Shown here in pieces: positions 18,433-27,346 of a stretch of 64,000 nucleotides of DNA (its first letter is position 1; the number at the start of each line of letters is the position of its first letter). Location: contig CAWGVW010000001.1 of the NCBI GenBank assembly GCA_963826145.1, positions 682,001 to 746,000 of the forward strand, written 5' to 3'. Source of the stretch: JBGPLJ01 sp963826145 (GTDB lineage: Bacteria > Pseudomonadota > Gammaproteobacteria > Steroidobacterales > Steroidobacteraceae). Below the pieces are notes generated by a model that saw only the letters and a list, made by a program, of their open reading frames with translations, was not told the DNA's origin and did no database searches. Made by a program: the position numbers and the translations under genes.

Positions 18433-20066
18433 TCAGCGGCCGTCGGCACGTTGACCGTGCAGTTTCTGGCCGGCCGCAGCATCTGGTGCTCGTGCTGATG
18501 CCGTTCCAGTTGACCAGGTCGCGACGACCGTCACGCCGAACACCTGCGCGATGCGCGACAGCGTGTCGCCGCTGCGCACCTTGTAGGTCATGCGGCGCGA
18601 GCTGCCGGATCGCCGTATCGGCTCGCGCCGACGACCGCGCGCACGTGTTCAGCACGAGCTTCTGGCCGGCGCGCAGCGTGTCGCCAGGTCGCCATGCCAT
18701 TCAGGCGCGAGCGTCGCGACGCTCCATGCGATGGCGCTTGGCGATGCGCCACAGCGAATCGCCGCTGCGCACCACGTGCACCGCGGGGCGCGCCGGAGCG
18801 GCCGCCGCGCCGTCGACGCGCGCCGCCGGCGAGCATCACCTTGGCCGGCAGATTGACGAACCGCCGTCGGCACGCGCAGCTCGCTGCCGACGACCAGCGT
18901 TGTCGCTGCTTCAGATTGTTCATGTCGCGGACGACGACGGCCGTCGTCTTGTACTCTTGGCGATCGTCGCGACCGACTCGCCGGTTCGGACCTTGTGCAG
19001 CGAGACGCGCACGCGTTCGTCGGGGCTCAGCAGGTCGAGGTTGCGGCCTCGAAAGCCTCGGCGGTTTCGACGCGGCAGCAGCAGGAAGTGCGGGACCCGC
19101 CGGATCCGTCGCCCAGCGATGGAAGGCCGGGTTGAGTTCGTACACTTCGTCGAGCGTGATGCCGGCGAGTTCCGCCGCCAGCGTCAGGTCGAGCTGGCCG
19201 CCGGTGTCGACGCGGGCGAAGTAGGGCTCGTTCGCAATCGGGCTGAACGCGATGCCGTAGTCCTCGGGATTGGCGACGAGGCGGCGCATGGCCATCAGCT
19301 TCGGCACGTAGGCGCGCGTTTCGACGGGCAGGTTCAGGCTGAAGAAGTCGACCGGCTTGCCGGCGCCGCGATTCGCGTTCGACTTCGCGCTGCACGCGGA
19401 ATTCGCCGCAGTTGTAGGCGGCGATGGCGAGCAACCAGTCGTCGAAGAATTCATCGTGCATGTACTGCAGGTAGTCGAGCGCGGCGCGCGTCGACGCGAT
19501 GCACGTCGCGGCGGCCGTCGTACCACCAGTCCTGCTTGAGGCCGAAGCGCTCGCCGGTGCCGGGCATGAACTGCCAGAGGCCGTTCGCGCGGCCCCACGA
19601 GTGCGCGTAGGGCTCGAAGGCGCTTTCGACCACGGGCAGCAGCGCGAGCTCGAGCGGCATGCCGCGCGCCTCGATTTCCTGGACGATGTGGTGCAGGTAA
19701 GGGCTCCGGCGCGGCCGAACACGCGTTCGAGGTACTGCGGGTTGTTGGCGTAGAAGGCGAGCTGCCGTCGATCTCGCGCGAGTCGACGTCGTCGAGCTTG
19801 AAGCCGGCGCGGATGCGATCGAAGACGTCGGGGTACTGTTCGGGACCGGCTGCCGGCCGTGCCTGCGGCGCTAGTGCCTCGAGCCGGGCTGCTTCGGCGT
19901 CTTCCTTGTTCGCAGCGGCGGAGGCGTCCGCTGTTGCCGGATAACTGTGGTTCGCGGCTTGCGGGGCCGCAGGCGGGGTTTCATCGTCGGGACGGGTGGG
20001 CCCGGCGCAGGCGGCGAGCAGCAGTGAGCCGAGCACGGCCGGCCAAGCGCAGGTCGATAGCTTCAT
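18433..20066 (-). CDS. mltD: Membrane-bound lytic murein transglycosylase D with LysM repeats, frameshifted
   Basis: A lipoprotein-type peptidoglycan lyase: the N-terminus MKLSTCAWPAVLGSLLLAACAG has a lipobox. Frames then supply ARGMPLELALLPVVESAFEP and SWGRANGLWQFMPGTGERFG (SLT catalytic region with the ES motif), YNCGEFRVQ, and a C-terminal part with LysM-like segments (VRSGDTLSRIAQVFGVTV). Many single-base frame breaks occur across the gene, so no single frame covers it. The 73 bp between this stop and the fabI start includes CGGGGAGAGGGG, a possible fragment of repeat family C. The start overlaps the gloB stop by 4 bp. Confidence 0.82.
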
Positions 20067-20839
20067 CGGAACTCGTCCTTCCAGCGGCGAATCGTTGCAA
20101 ACACGTCAATGGGATCCTCGACCCGACGGCCCGCATGGTCGCTGGCCGCCTGCCTCACCGTCGTGGTCTCACATCGCAAAAATGGATTGACCTCGATCTC
20201 GAGCGCCAGCGTCGAGGGCAGCGTCGGGCGGCCCTGGGCGAGGAGGGCCTGCGATTCCTCGGCGTAGCGGGCGGCTTGGGCGTTGCCGGGCTCCACAGTT
20301 CTCGCAAAACGCAGGTTGTTGGCCGTGTATTCGTGGCCACAGTAGACGCGCGTCTCAGTTGGGAGGTTCCTCAGGGTTCCGAGAGAGCGCGACATCTGGG
20401 CGGCCGTGCCCTCGAAGAGGCGCCCACAGCCCGCGCTGAAGAGCGTATCGCCGCAAAAGAGGGCGCCATGGCCGTGAAAGGCGATGTGGCCGCGCGTATG
20501 TCCGGGAATGTCGAGCACGTCGAACTCGAGGCCAAGCGCCTCGACCGCAATCCGGTCCCCGCCGTGGGCGGCCCGTGTCCGGCGCGGAATCTCTTCCGAG
20601 GCCGGCCCGATGACAGGCACGTCGAACGATTCCTTGAGCGCCGTCACACCGCCGCAGTGGTCTCGATGATGGTGAGTGACGAGGATGGCCCCAAGCTGCG
20701 CCCGGGCACTCGCGAGGTAGTCAAAGACCGGCGCGGCATCGCCCGGATCGACTACGGCCACCCGCTCGGGACTGACCATTCCCCGGATGACCCAGATATA
20801 GTTGTCGGAGAACGCGCGCACCGGCGTCACGTCCAGCAT
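20063..20839 (-). CDS. gloB: Hydroxyacylglutathione hydrolase (glyoxalase II)
   Basis: A metallo-beta-lactamase-fold enzyme that hydrolyses S-lactoylglutathione to lactate and glutathione. The binuclear metal motif is THHHRDHCGG, with further ligands in DIPGHTRGH, FCGDTLFSAGCGRLFEG and YCGHEYT. The start at 20839 (MLDVTPVRAFSDNYIW) gives the usual 258 aa; a TTG 12 bp upstream is less likely. TATAGC about 16 bp upstream on the reverse strand is a possible -10. Divergent from the methyltransferase gene, the order common in gammaproteobacteria. Confidence 0.95.
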   Translation of the reverse strand: MLDVTPVRAFSDNYIWVIRGMVSPERVAVVDPGDAAPVFDYLASARAQLGAILVTHHHRDHCGGVTALKESFDVPVIGPASEEIPRRTRAAHGGDRIAVEALGLEFDVLDIPGHTRGHIAFHGHGALFCGDTLFSAGCGRLFEGTAAQMSRSLGTLRNLPTETRVYCGHEYTANNLRFARTVEPGNAQAARYAEESQALLAQGRPTLPSTLALEIEVNPFLRCETTTVRQAASDHAGRRVEDPIDVFATIRRWKDEFR

Positions 20840-20950
20840 TCGTCCCCGCAAGCGCTATAGTAGTTATAGAGGCCGCGGTGAATGTAACCCGTAACGCGCG
20901 AGAATTGCTATCTTTTTTCTCCCCGGAATCGACGGATTAACGACGCATCG

Positions 20951-21685
20951 ATGGCATCCCGCAACGAACTTCGAACCTGGCTTCGCACCGATCTCGGCCG
21001 CAGTCTCCTCGATCAGGAGGAGGCCGTCCTCATCGAGCCGCTCGAGGACGTGTTCGGCCTGCACCTCTTGCAGATCGGGGAATGGGGCGAGGACCTGAGA
21101 CTCGCCGGCGCCGCGCGAGTCCAGTCCAAGACCCTGTGGGCGAGCGAGGCGCGGCCGGGTGTCGCCGTCTGCTGCGATCCCGCGACGCTCCCGACCCGGT
21201 CGGACTCCGTCGATGCCGTACTGCTGCCCCACACGCTCGAATTCGTTACCGACGCCTACGCCCTGCTGCGGGAACTCGATCGCGTGCTGGTCGCCGAGGG
21301 CCAGCTCATCGTGCTCGGTTTCAACGTACTCGGCTCCTGGTCCTGGCGCCACCGCTTCGCCCAGGGCGGATTTCCGCCGGGCATGCAGCGGTTGCTCCGC
21401 GAAGGCCGCGTGCGCGACTGGTTCGCACTGCTCGGCTTCGAAGTCGTGCTGTCAAAACGCTACCTGTTTGCTCCGCCGTTCGCGCGCCTGCAATCGGCTC
21501 GCAGCCGGCGGTTCTTCTCGGCTCTTGCCTGGCTCGCGCCGCCGCTCTTCGCGAGCGGCTATTTGCTGAAAGCGCGCAAGCGGGTCTACGCCGCGCTGCG
21601 CCCGCGGCTGCGTTGGCGCGACCGGCGCAGGCTGGTGTCGGGTGTGCCGGAGCCGACGGCGCGCTTGAGAGGCGAGCGACCGTGA
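20951..21685 (+). CDS. YafS-like SAM-dependent methyltransferase
   Basis: A 244-aa class I methyltransferase-like protein. The middle reads VDAVLLPHTLEFVTDAYALL and EGQLIVLGFNVLGSWSWRH, typical of the methyltransferase-11 proteins encoded between gloB and rnhA. The substrate is unknown. The N-terminal nucleotide-binding loop is poorly conserved. The stop overlaps the rnhA GTG (GTGA), so expression is coupled. Confidence 0.85.
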   Translation: MASRNELRTWLRTDLGRSLLDQEEAVLIEPLEDVFGLHLLQIGEWGEDLRLAGAARVQSKTLWASEARPGVAVCCDPATLPTRSDSVDAVLLPHTLEFVTDAYALLRELDRVLVAEGQLIVLGFNVLGSWSWRHRFAQGGFPPGMQRLLREGRVRDWFALLGFEVVLSKRYLFAPPFARLQSARSRRFFSALAWLAPPLFASGYLLKARKRVYAALRPRLRWRDRRRLVSGVPEPTARLRGERP

Positions 21686-22125
21686 GCGTCGTGAAGATCT
21701 ACACGGACGGCGCCTGCCGCGGGAATCCGGGTCCGGGCGGCTGGGCGGCGCTTCTCATGGCGCCCGAAAAGGAGAAAGTGCTGGCGGGATTCGAGGCGCA
21801 CACGACCAACAACCGCATGGAGTTGATGGCGGCGATCCGCGCGCTCGAAGCGCTGAGTCGGCCCTGCGAGGTCGAGATGTACACGGATTCGCAGTACGTC
21901 AAGAACGGCATCACGACCTGGATCGGCGACTGGAAGCGCCGCAATTGGCGCACGGCCGACAAGAAGCCGGTGAAGAACATCGATCTCTGGCAGCAGCTCG
22001 ATACGCTCGTTGTCGGTCATCGCATCGCCTGGCACTGGGTGAGAGGCCATGCGGGCGACGAAGGCAACGAGCGCGTCGATCGCCTGGCGAACGAAGCCAT
22101 CGACCTCGGCCTCGGTGGCGGTTAG
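21682..22125 (+). CDS. rnhA: Ribonuclease HI
   Basis: A 147-aa nuclease that cuts RNA in RNA-DNA hybrids. The catalytic acids are in VKIYTDGACRGNPGPGGW, MELMAAIRALEAL and YTDSQYVKNGI, with HAGDEGNERVDRLAN holding the last Asp and the flexible-loop His. It starts with GTG overlapping the methyltransferase stop. dnaQ follows directly. Confidence 0.95.
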   Translation: MSVVKIYTDGACRGNPGPGGWAALLMAPEKEKVLAGFEAHTTNNRMELMAAIRALEALSRPCEVEMYTDSQYVKNGITTWIGDWKRRNWRTADKKPVKNIDLWQQLDTLVVGHRIAWHWVRGHAGDEGNERVDRLANEAIDLGLGGG

Positions 22126-22135
22126 GATCGCGCGC

Positions 22136-22846
22136 GTGCGTCAGATCGTCCTCGACACGGAAACGACCGGCCTCGAAGCGGGGCAGGGCCACCGCATCAT
22201 CGAGATCGGCTGCGTTGAACTCGTGAACCGGCGTCTCACCGGGCGCAGCTTCCACAAATACCTGAATCCCGAACGCGACATCGACGAAGGCGCCGCCGAT
22301 GTGCATGGCATGCGCCTCGAGGACCTGAAGGACAAACCGCGTTTCGTCGACGTCGCGGCGGAGCTCATCGAGTTCGTCGCGGGCGCGGAGCTCATCATCC
22401 ACAACGCGCCGTTCGATCTCGCGTTTCTCGATGCGGAGCTTGCGCGCATTCCGGGCGAGTCGCGGCGCATGCGCGAACTCTGCCTCGTGCTCGACACGCT
22501 GGAAGTTGCGCGCCAGATGCATCCCGGCCAGCGCAACAGCCTCGATGCTCTCTGCAAGCGCTACGCTGTCGACAACTCGAGCCGCGAGCTGCACGGTGCG
22601 CTGCTCGATGCGAAGATCCTGTCGGACGTCTACCTCGCGATGACGGGTGGGCAGGCGACATTGACGCTCGACAGTTCCAGCACGCGGCAGGGCGGCGCGG
22701 GCGGGGCATCGCGGCTCGGCGCGCGACCGGTCGGTCTCAGGGTGATCCGCGCGACCGAGGAGGAGCTGGCGGCCCACGAACGAACGCTCGATGCCATCGA
22801 CAAGTCGAGCGGCGGCTCATCGGTCTGGCGACGGGCAAAAGTGTGA
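22136..22846 (+). CDS. dnaQ: DNA polymerase III epsilon subunit (3'-5' proofreading exonuclease)
   Basis: A DEDDh exonuclease: Exo I is VLDTETTGLE, Exo II HNAPFDLAFLD, Exo III HGALLDAKILSDVY. The C-terminal tail beyond residue 190 is the polymerase-binding region. The GTG at 22136 (VRQIVLDTETTG) matches the usual N-terminus; a GTG at 22115 would overlap rnhA and is an alternative. It is the last gene of the methyltransferase-rnhA-dnaQ unit. Confidence 0.94.
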   Translation: MRQIVLDTETTGLEAGQGHRIIEIGCVELVNRRLTGRSFHKYLNPERDIDEGAADVHGMRLEDLKDKPRFVDVAAELIEFVAGAELIIHNAPFDLAFLDAELARIPGESRRMRELCLVLDTLEVARQMHPGQRNSLDALCKRYAVDNSSRELHGALLDAKILSDVYLAMTGGQATLTLDSSSTRQGGAGGASRLGARPVGLRVIRATEEELAAHERTLDAIDKSSGGSSVWRRAKV

Positions 22847-22925
22847 TCGAGCGCACGCCCCGGGCGCCATGCCCCGGGCAAATGGCGCACGCCGGGACCG
22901 CGGGCTAATCCGCTAAAATCCCGCT

Positions 22926-23008
22926 CCGAAAAGGGGACAGATTTATTTTCCCTCGTTTCCGCGCGAAATCACCAAGTACGCCGGAAAATAGATCTGTCCC
23001 CTTTTCGG
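22926..23008. repeat. Palindromic repeat family B, copy 1
   Basis: An 83-bp inverted repeat with ends CCGAAAAGGGGACAG and CTGTCCCCTTTTCGG, inner arms ATTTATTTTCC / GGAAAATAGAT and a variable centre. It lies 20 bp before the dehydrogenase ATG, downstream of dnaQ. Related copies are at 31869 and 38603. The form resembles REP-type elements linked to IS200-like RAYT transposases, none of which is in the window. Confidence 0.9.
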
Positions 23009-23028
23009 TAACAACAAGGAATCGCTGG

Positions 23029-24307
23029 ATGTTCAGTCTTCGGAATCTCAAGGTTGGTGTCGTCGGCCTCGGCTATGTCGGCTTGCCGCTCGCGGTCGAA
23101 TTCGGGCGTCACTTTCGCACCGTGGGGTTCGACATCAAGCCGGAGCGCATCGCGGAACTGCGCAGGGGCAAGGATTCGACGCTCGAAACTACGCGCGCGG
23201 AACTCAAGGCCGCCGACCGGCTGAGCTTTACGTCGAGCCTCAGGGACCTCAAGGGCTGTCGCGTCTTCATCGTGACCGTGCCGACGCCCATCGATACCTA
23301 CAAGCGGCCCGATCTCACGCCGCTCGTGAAGGCGAGTGAAACGGTCTCGAAAGTCCTGAAGAAGGGCGACGTCGTCGTATACGAATCGACCGTGTATCCG
23401 GGCTGCACGGAGGAAATCTGCGTGCCGATCCTCGAGCGCGGCTCGGGGCTTGTCTTCAACAAGGATTTCTTCGCCGGCTACAGTCCGGAGCGCATCAATC
23501 CGGGCGACAAGGAACACCGTCTGCACGACAATCCGCAAGATCACGTCGGGCTCGACACCCGAAACCGCGGAGTTCGTGAACTCGATGTACGCCTCGATCA
23601 TCCGCGCCGGCACGCACAAGGCCTCGAGTATCCGCGTCGCTGAAGCTGCCAAGGTGATCGAGAACACGCAGCGCGACGTCAACATCGGCCTCATCAACGA
23701 GCTCGCACTCATTTTCAATCGCCTCGGTATCGACACCGAGGAAGTGCTGATCGCCGCGGGCACGAAGTGGAATTTCCTCCCGTTTCGGCCAGGCCTCGTG
23801 GGCGGGCACTGCATCGGCGTCGATCCGTACTACCTGACGCACAAGGCGCAGGAAGTCGGCTACCACCCGGAGATGATCCTCGCCGGCCGGCGGCTCAACG
23901 ACAACATGGCCATCTATGTCGCGAGCGAAGTCGTGCGGCTGATGACGACCAAGCGCATTCACGTGAAGGGTTCGCGCATCCTCGTGATGGGCCTCACCTT
24001 CAAGGAGAACTGTCCGGACCTGCGCAATTCGAAGGTGGTCGATGTCGTGCGCGAGCTCGAAAAATTCGGCGCGAAGGTGGACGTGCACGATCCGTGGATC
24101 GATTCCCGGGAGTGCAAGCACGAATACGGCATCCGGCCGGTCGGCAAGCTCAAAGCCCGCCACTACGACGCCATCGTGCTTGCCGTGGCGCATCGGGAAT
24201 TCCGCGAGCTCGGCTTGAGAAAGATCCGCAGCTACGGGAAGAGCGGCCACGTGCTCTACGACATCAAGTACCTTTTCAAGGGACACGAAGTCGATGGCCG
24301 CCTTTAA
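23029..24307 (+). CDS. UDP-N-acetyl-sugar/UDP-glucose 6-dehydrogenase (WbpO/TviB type), one frameshift
   Basis: Oxidises C6 of a UDP-sugar to make a uronic acid for surface polysaccharide. The NAD-binding start is VGVVGLGYVGLPLAVEFG; the active-site cysteine is in RPGLVGGHCIGVDPYYL; the C-terminal domain has GLTFKENCPDLRNSKV. The frame changes near 23523: GEKEHRL-like sequence before it and TTIRKITSGSTPETAEFVN after it join if one C is removed. Overall similarity is to the WbpO/TviB branch rather than to Ugd. Repeat family C separates it from the epimerase gene. Confidence 0.87.
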
Positions 24308-24309
24308 GA

Positions 24310-24414
24310 AACCCTCACCCGCCTTCGGCTCCCTCTCCCCTTCGGGGAGAGGGTCGAGGCGAGGGCGCTTCGGCTCCCTCTCCCCGAAGGGGAGAGGGCT
24401 GGGGGTGAGGGCCT
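24310..24414. repeat. Palindromic repeat family C, copy 1
   Basis: AACCCTCACCC and GGGGGTGAGGGCC ends enclose two CTCTCCCC/GGGGAGAG hairpins. It fills the space between the dehydrogenase stop (24307) and the epimerase ATG (24416). Its last bases, GGGTGAGGG, stand where the epimerase ribosome-binding site must be. Confidence 0.9.
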
Positions 24415-24415
24415 C

Positions 24416-25432
24416 ATGAAGATCCTCGTCACCGGCGCGGCCGGATTCATCGGGTACCACACCGCGGCCATCCTGCTCGGGCGCGGCGATGAAGTCGTGG
24501 GGCTCGACAATCTCAACGACTACTACGACGTGACGCTCAAGGAGGCGCGCCTCGCCGAGCTTGCGAAACACAGGCGCTTTCGCTTCGTGAAGATCGATCT
24601 CGCGGACCGCGTGGCCGTGCCGAAGCTTTTCGCCGCGGAACGCTTCCAGCGCGTCATCCATCTCGGCGCTCAGGCCGGAGTCCGCTACTCACTGACGAAT
24701 CCCATGGCCTACGTCGACAGCAACGTCGTCGGCTTCGCGACCGTGCTCGAGGGCTGCCGTCACAACGGCGTCGAGCATCTGGTCTACGCATCGACGAGTT
24801 CGGTGTACGGCGCCAATACGGCGATGCCGTTTTCGGTGCACCAGAACGTCGACCATCCGCTCTCGTTCTATGCGGCGACCAAGAAAGCGAACGAGCTGAT
24901 GGCCCACACATACGCGCATCTCTACAAGCTGCCGGTGACGGGTCTGCGTTTCTTCACCGTCTACGGGCCCTTCGGGCGTCCCGACATGGCACTATTTGTG
25001 TTCACGAAGAACATACTCGCCGGCAAGCCCATCGACGTCTTCAACTACGGTCACCATCGGCGCGACTTCACCTACGTCGACGACATTGCGGAGGGCGTCG
25101 TGCGCACCTCGGATCGCATCGCGGCTCCCAATGCCGCGTGGTCCGGCGACAAACCCGACCCGGCGACAAGCAATGCGCCGTATCGGCTCTACAACATCGG
25201 CAACAACCGCCCCGTTGAGCTCATGCGCTACATCGAGCTCATCGAGGAAACACTCGGCCGCAAGGCCGAAAAGAACCTGCTGCCCCTGCAGGTGGGTGAC
25301 GTGCCCGACACCTACGCGAACATCGACGCACTCGTCGCCGACGTCGGCTACCGCCCGGCGACACCCGTCGAGGTCGGCGTGCCGAAATTCGTCAACTGGT
25401 ACCGGCAGTACTACGGTACCGGGATTGGATAA
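24416..25432 (+). CDS. NAD-dependent epimerase, UDP-glucuronate 4-epimerase type
   Basis: A 338-aa extended short-chain dehydrogenase that likely converts UDP-glucuronate to UDP-galacturonate. The NAD motif is TGAAGFIGYHTA; the catalytic motif is SSVYG with Y-x3-K in FYAATKKANE; FFTVYGPFGRPDMALF is typical of this branch. It probably uses the product of the preceding dehydrogenase. The last five residues (GTGIG) and the TAA stop are encoded by repeat family A, so the repeat has replaced the natural C-terminus. Confidence 0.9.
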   Translation: MKILVTGAAGFIGYHTAAILLGRGDEVVGLDNLNDYYDVTLKEARLAELAKHRRFRFVKIDLADRVAVPKLFAAERFQRVIHLGAQAGVRYSLTNPMAYVDSNVVGFATVLEGCRHNGVEHLVYASTSSVYGANTAMPFSVHQNVDHPLSFYAATKKANELMAHTYAHLYKLPVTGLRFFTVYGPFGRPDMALFVFTKNILAGKPIDVFNYGHHRRDFTYVDDIAEGVVRTSDRIAAPNAAWSGDKPDPATSNAPYRLYNIGNNRPVELMRYIELIEETLGRKAEKNLLPLQVGDVPDTYANIDALVADVGYRPATPVEVGVPKFVNWYRQYYGTGIG

Positions 25433-25487
25433 CTGGGGATTTGGCCGGACCCCTCTCGCAAATCCCCAGTTATCCAATCCCGGTACC
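25415..25487. repeat. Palindromic repeat family A, copy 2
   Basis: A 73-bp inverted repeat with arms GGTACCGGGATTGGATAACT and the matching complement, plus inner GGATTTG/CAAATCC. The outer arms are identical to those at 15304; the inner part differs. It overlaps the last 18 bases of the epimerase gene. Confidence 0.9.
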
Positions 25488-25570
25488 GGTCTGCGGAAGA
25501 CCGTCGTAACCGGATTGTTACCGGCGAACGACTGCCGGTAAGACCCGCGGGCCGCTATCCTCGCCGGCCT

Positions 25571-27346
25571 ATGTCGATCACCCTCGACCAGCTGACCAAG
25601 CGCTACCAGAGCCTGCCGGTCGTCAACGACGTTTCGCTCTCGGTAGCCGACGGCGAGTTCTTCGTATTGCTTGGCCCGAGCGGCAGTGGCAAGAGCACGC
25701 TGCTGCGCGCGATTGCGGGCCTCACGGGTATCGATCACGGCCGCATCGCGCTGCACGGGCGCGATGTCACGTACATGCCGGCCCGCGAGCGCGAGGTCGG
25801 ATTTGTCTTCCAGAACTACGCGCTTTTCGGTCACATGACGGTCGCCGAAAACATCGAGTTCGCGCTCCGGGTGCGCAAAGTGAAGGCCGCCGAACGGCGT
25901 GCGCGCCAGCGCGAACTCCTGCGCATGGTGGCGCTCGAGGGCATGGGCGATCGCCTCCCGTCGCAATTGTCCGGCGGCCAGCAACAGCGCGTGGCTGTGG
26001 CGCGCGCGCTTGCGCACCGGCCGAACGTGCTGCTGCTCGATGAGCCCTTCGGTGCGCTCGATGCTCGCATTCGCGAGGAGCTGCGCGGCACGATCCGGGA
26101 GGTACAGCGGGAACTCGGCATCAGCGCGATCCTCGTCACGCACGACCAGGAGGAAGCCTTCGCGCTTGCCGACCGCATCGGCGTAATGAACCAGGGACGC
26201 CTCCTCGACAGCGCCACGCCCGATGAACTCTATTCGCGCCCCGCCTCGCGTTTCGTTGCGACTTTCCTTGGCGCCGCGAACCTGATGCTCGCCCGCCGTA
26301 CGGTCGACGGCATCGATTTCAACGCGGCGGCCGCCGAGTCGCGCGACGGTCCGCGGGATCCGGAGGTCGTCGTCGTCGTTCGGCCGCAGGACGTCGAACT
26401 CGCCGCGGCGCGTGCCGAGCTCGACAGCCAGTACATCGGACAAGGATCCATCGAGTCGATCGTCTACACCGGCGCCGCGGAAAAGCTGCGCGTGAAGCCG
26501 GCGCCGGATTCAGCACTCGCGCGTATCAGCGCGGCGGGTTCCGCCGACAAGAAGGGTGCGATCGAAGTGACCCGCACGCAGCACGAACAGGCGGACAATC
26601 CGTTCGCGCTCGGCCAGACGGTTGCCATCGGCGTGCGTCACGTGCATGTGCTGCCGACCCCCCTCACGAGCTTCACGATCTGCGCCGCAAGCGCGTCAGA
26701 AGCCGAAGCGCTCGACCGGCATCCGCTCCTTGAAGACCTGATTGCCAAGATGCAGACGCGCGTCACCGTCAATCTCGACGCCGCGTTGCCCGGCAACCCG
26801 CCGCGCGGTGGATTGCCGGCGACCGGTGTCGCGGTGATCGCCGCCGGCGCGGATGCGCCAGCGCGCGTGGCCCGGATGTTCCGTGATGGCGTGACCGAAG
26901 TGCTCATCCTGCCGCCGTTCCGCCAGAGTCCAAAGCGCGTGATCATTCACTGGGCGGACGATGTCGCGCGTCGTTCGACCCTGGCCGTCGCCGCAAGCTT
27001 TCTGCGTCATGTCCCGGCTGAAGCACTGTCGCTCAATGTGCTGCCAGCCGGCGCCGCCGATCACGAGCGTCACCAGGGCATGTTCGGACTGCTCGACGCC
27101 CGATCGGAAGGGCAGGCGGTCCATCGCTTCGACGTGCGCACGGAGCTGCGGGTCGGCGATGTGGCCGAAGAACTCGGTCGCGAGCTCGCATCGCCCGCTG
27201 GAGAAATGCTGATCCTGGGTGTGTCGGATCCGGCGAGCATCGAGCGGAAATTCGCGGACCTCCTGGGCACTTCGCTCACGCAGCCCGCGATCATCGTTTG
27301 CGCGCCGTCGGCGGACGCAAATCCACGGTTTGCGCATGTCCGCTGA
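25571..27346 (+). CDS. cysA: Sulfate ABC transporter ATP-binding protein with a USP-like C-terminal extension
   Basis: ATPase of the sulfate importer. Walker A is GPSGSGKST (35-43), signature LSGGQQQR (133-140), Walker B VLLLDEP, and the H-loop lies in VTHDQEEAFALADR. A regulatory TOBE-like region follows to about residue 360. Normal CysA stops near there, but this protein is 591 aa. The extra 225 residues contain PKRVIIHWADDVARR, then SFLRHVPAEALSLNVLP and EMLILGVSDPA, a pattern resembling universal stress protein domains. That identification is by eye only. The cysT ATG lies within the last 11 bp. Confidence 0.88.
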   Translation: MSITLDQLTKRYQSLPVVNDVSLSVADGEFFVLLGPSGSGKSTLLRAIAGLTGIDHGRIALHGRDVTYMPAREREVGFVFQNYALFGHMTVAENIEFALRVRKVKAAERRARQRELLRMVALEGMGDRLPSQLSGGQQQRVAVARALAHRPNVLLLDEPFGALDARIREELRGTIREVQRELGISAILVTHDQEEAFALADRIGVMNQGRLLDSATPDELYSRPASRFVATFLGAANLMLARRTVDGIDFNAAAAESRDGPRDPEVVVVVRPQDVELAAARAELDSQYIGQGSIESIVYTGAAEKLRVKPAPDSALARISAAGSADKKGAIEVTRTQHEQADNPFALGQTVAIGVRHVHVLPTPLTSFTICAASASEAEALDRHPLLEDLIAKMQTRVTVNLDAALPGNPPRGGLPATGVAVIAAGADAPARVARMFRDGVTEVLILPPFRQSPKRVIIHWADDVARRSTLAVAASFLRHVPAEALSLNVLPAGAADHERHQGMFGLLDARSEGQAVHRFDVRTELRVGDVAEELGRELASPAGEMLILGVSDPASIERKFADLLGTSLTQPAIIVCAPSADANPRFAHVR

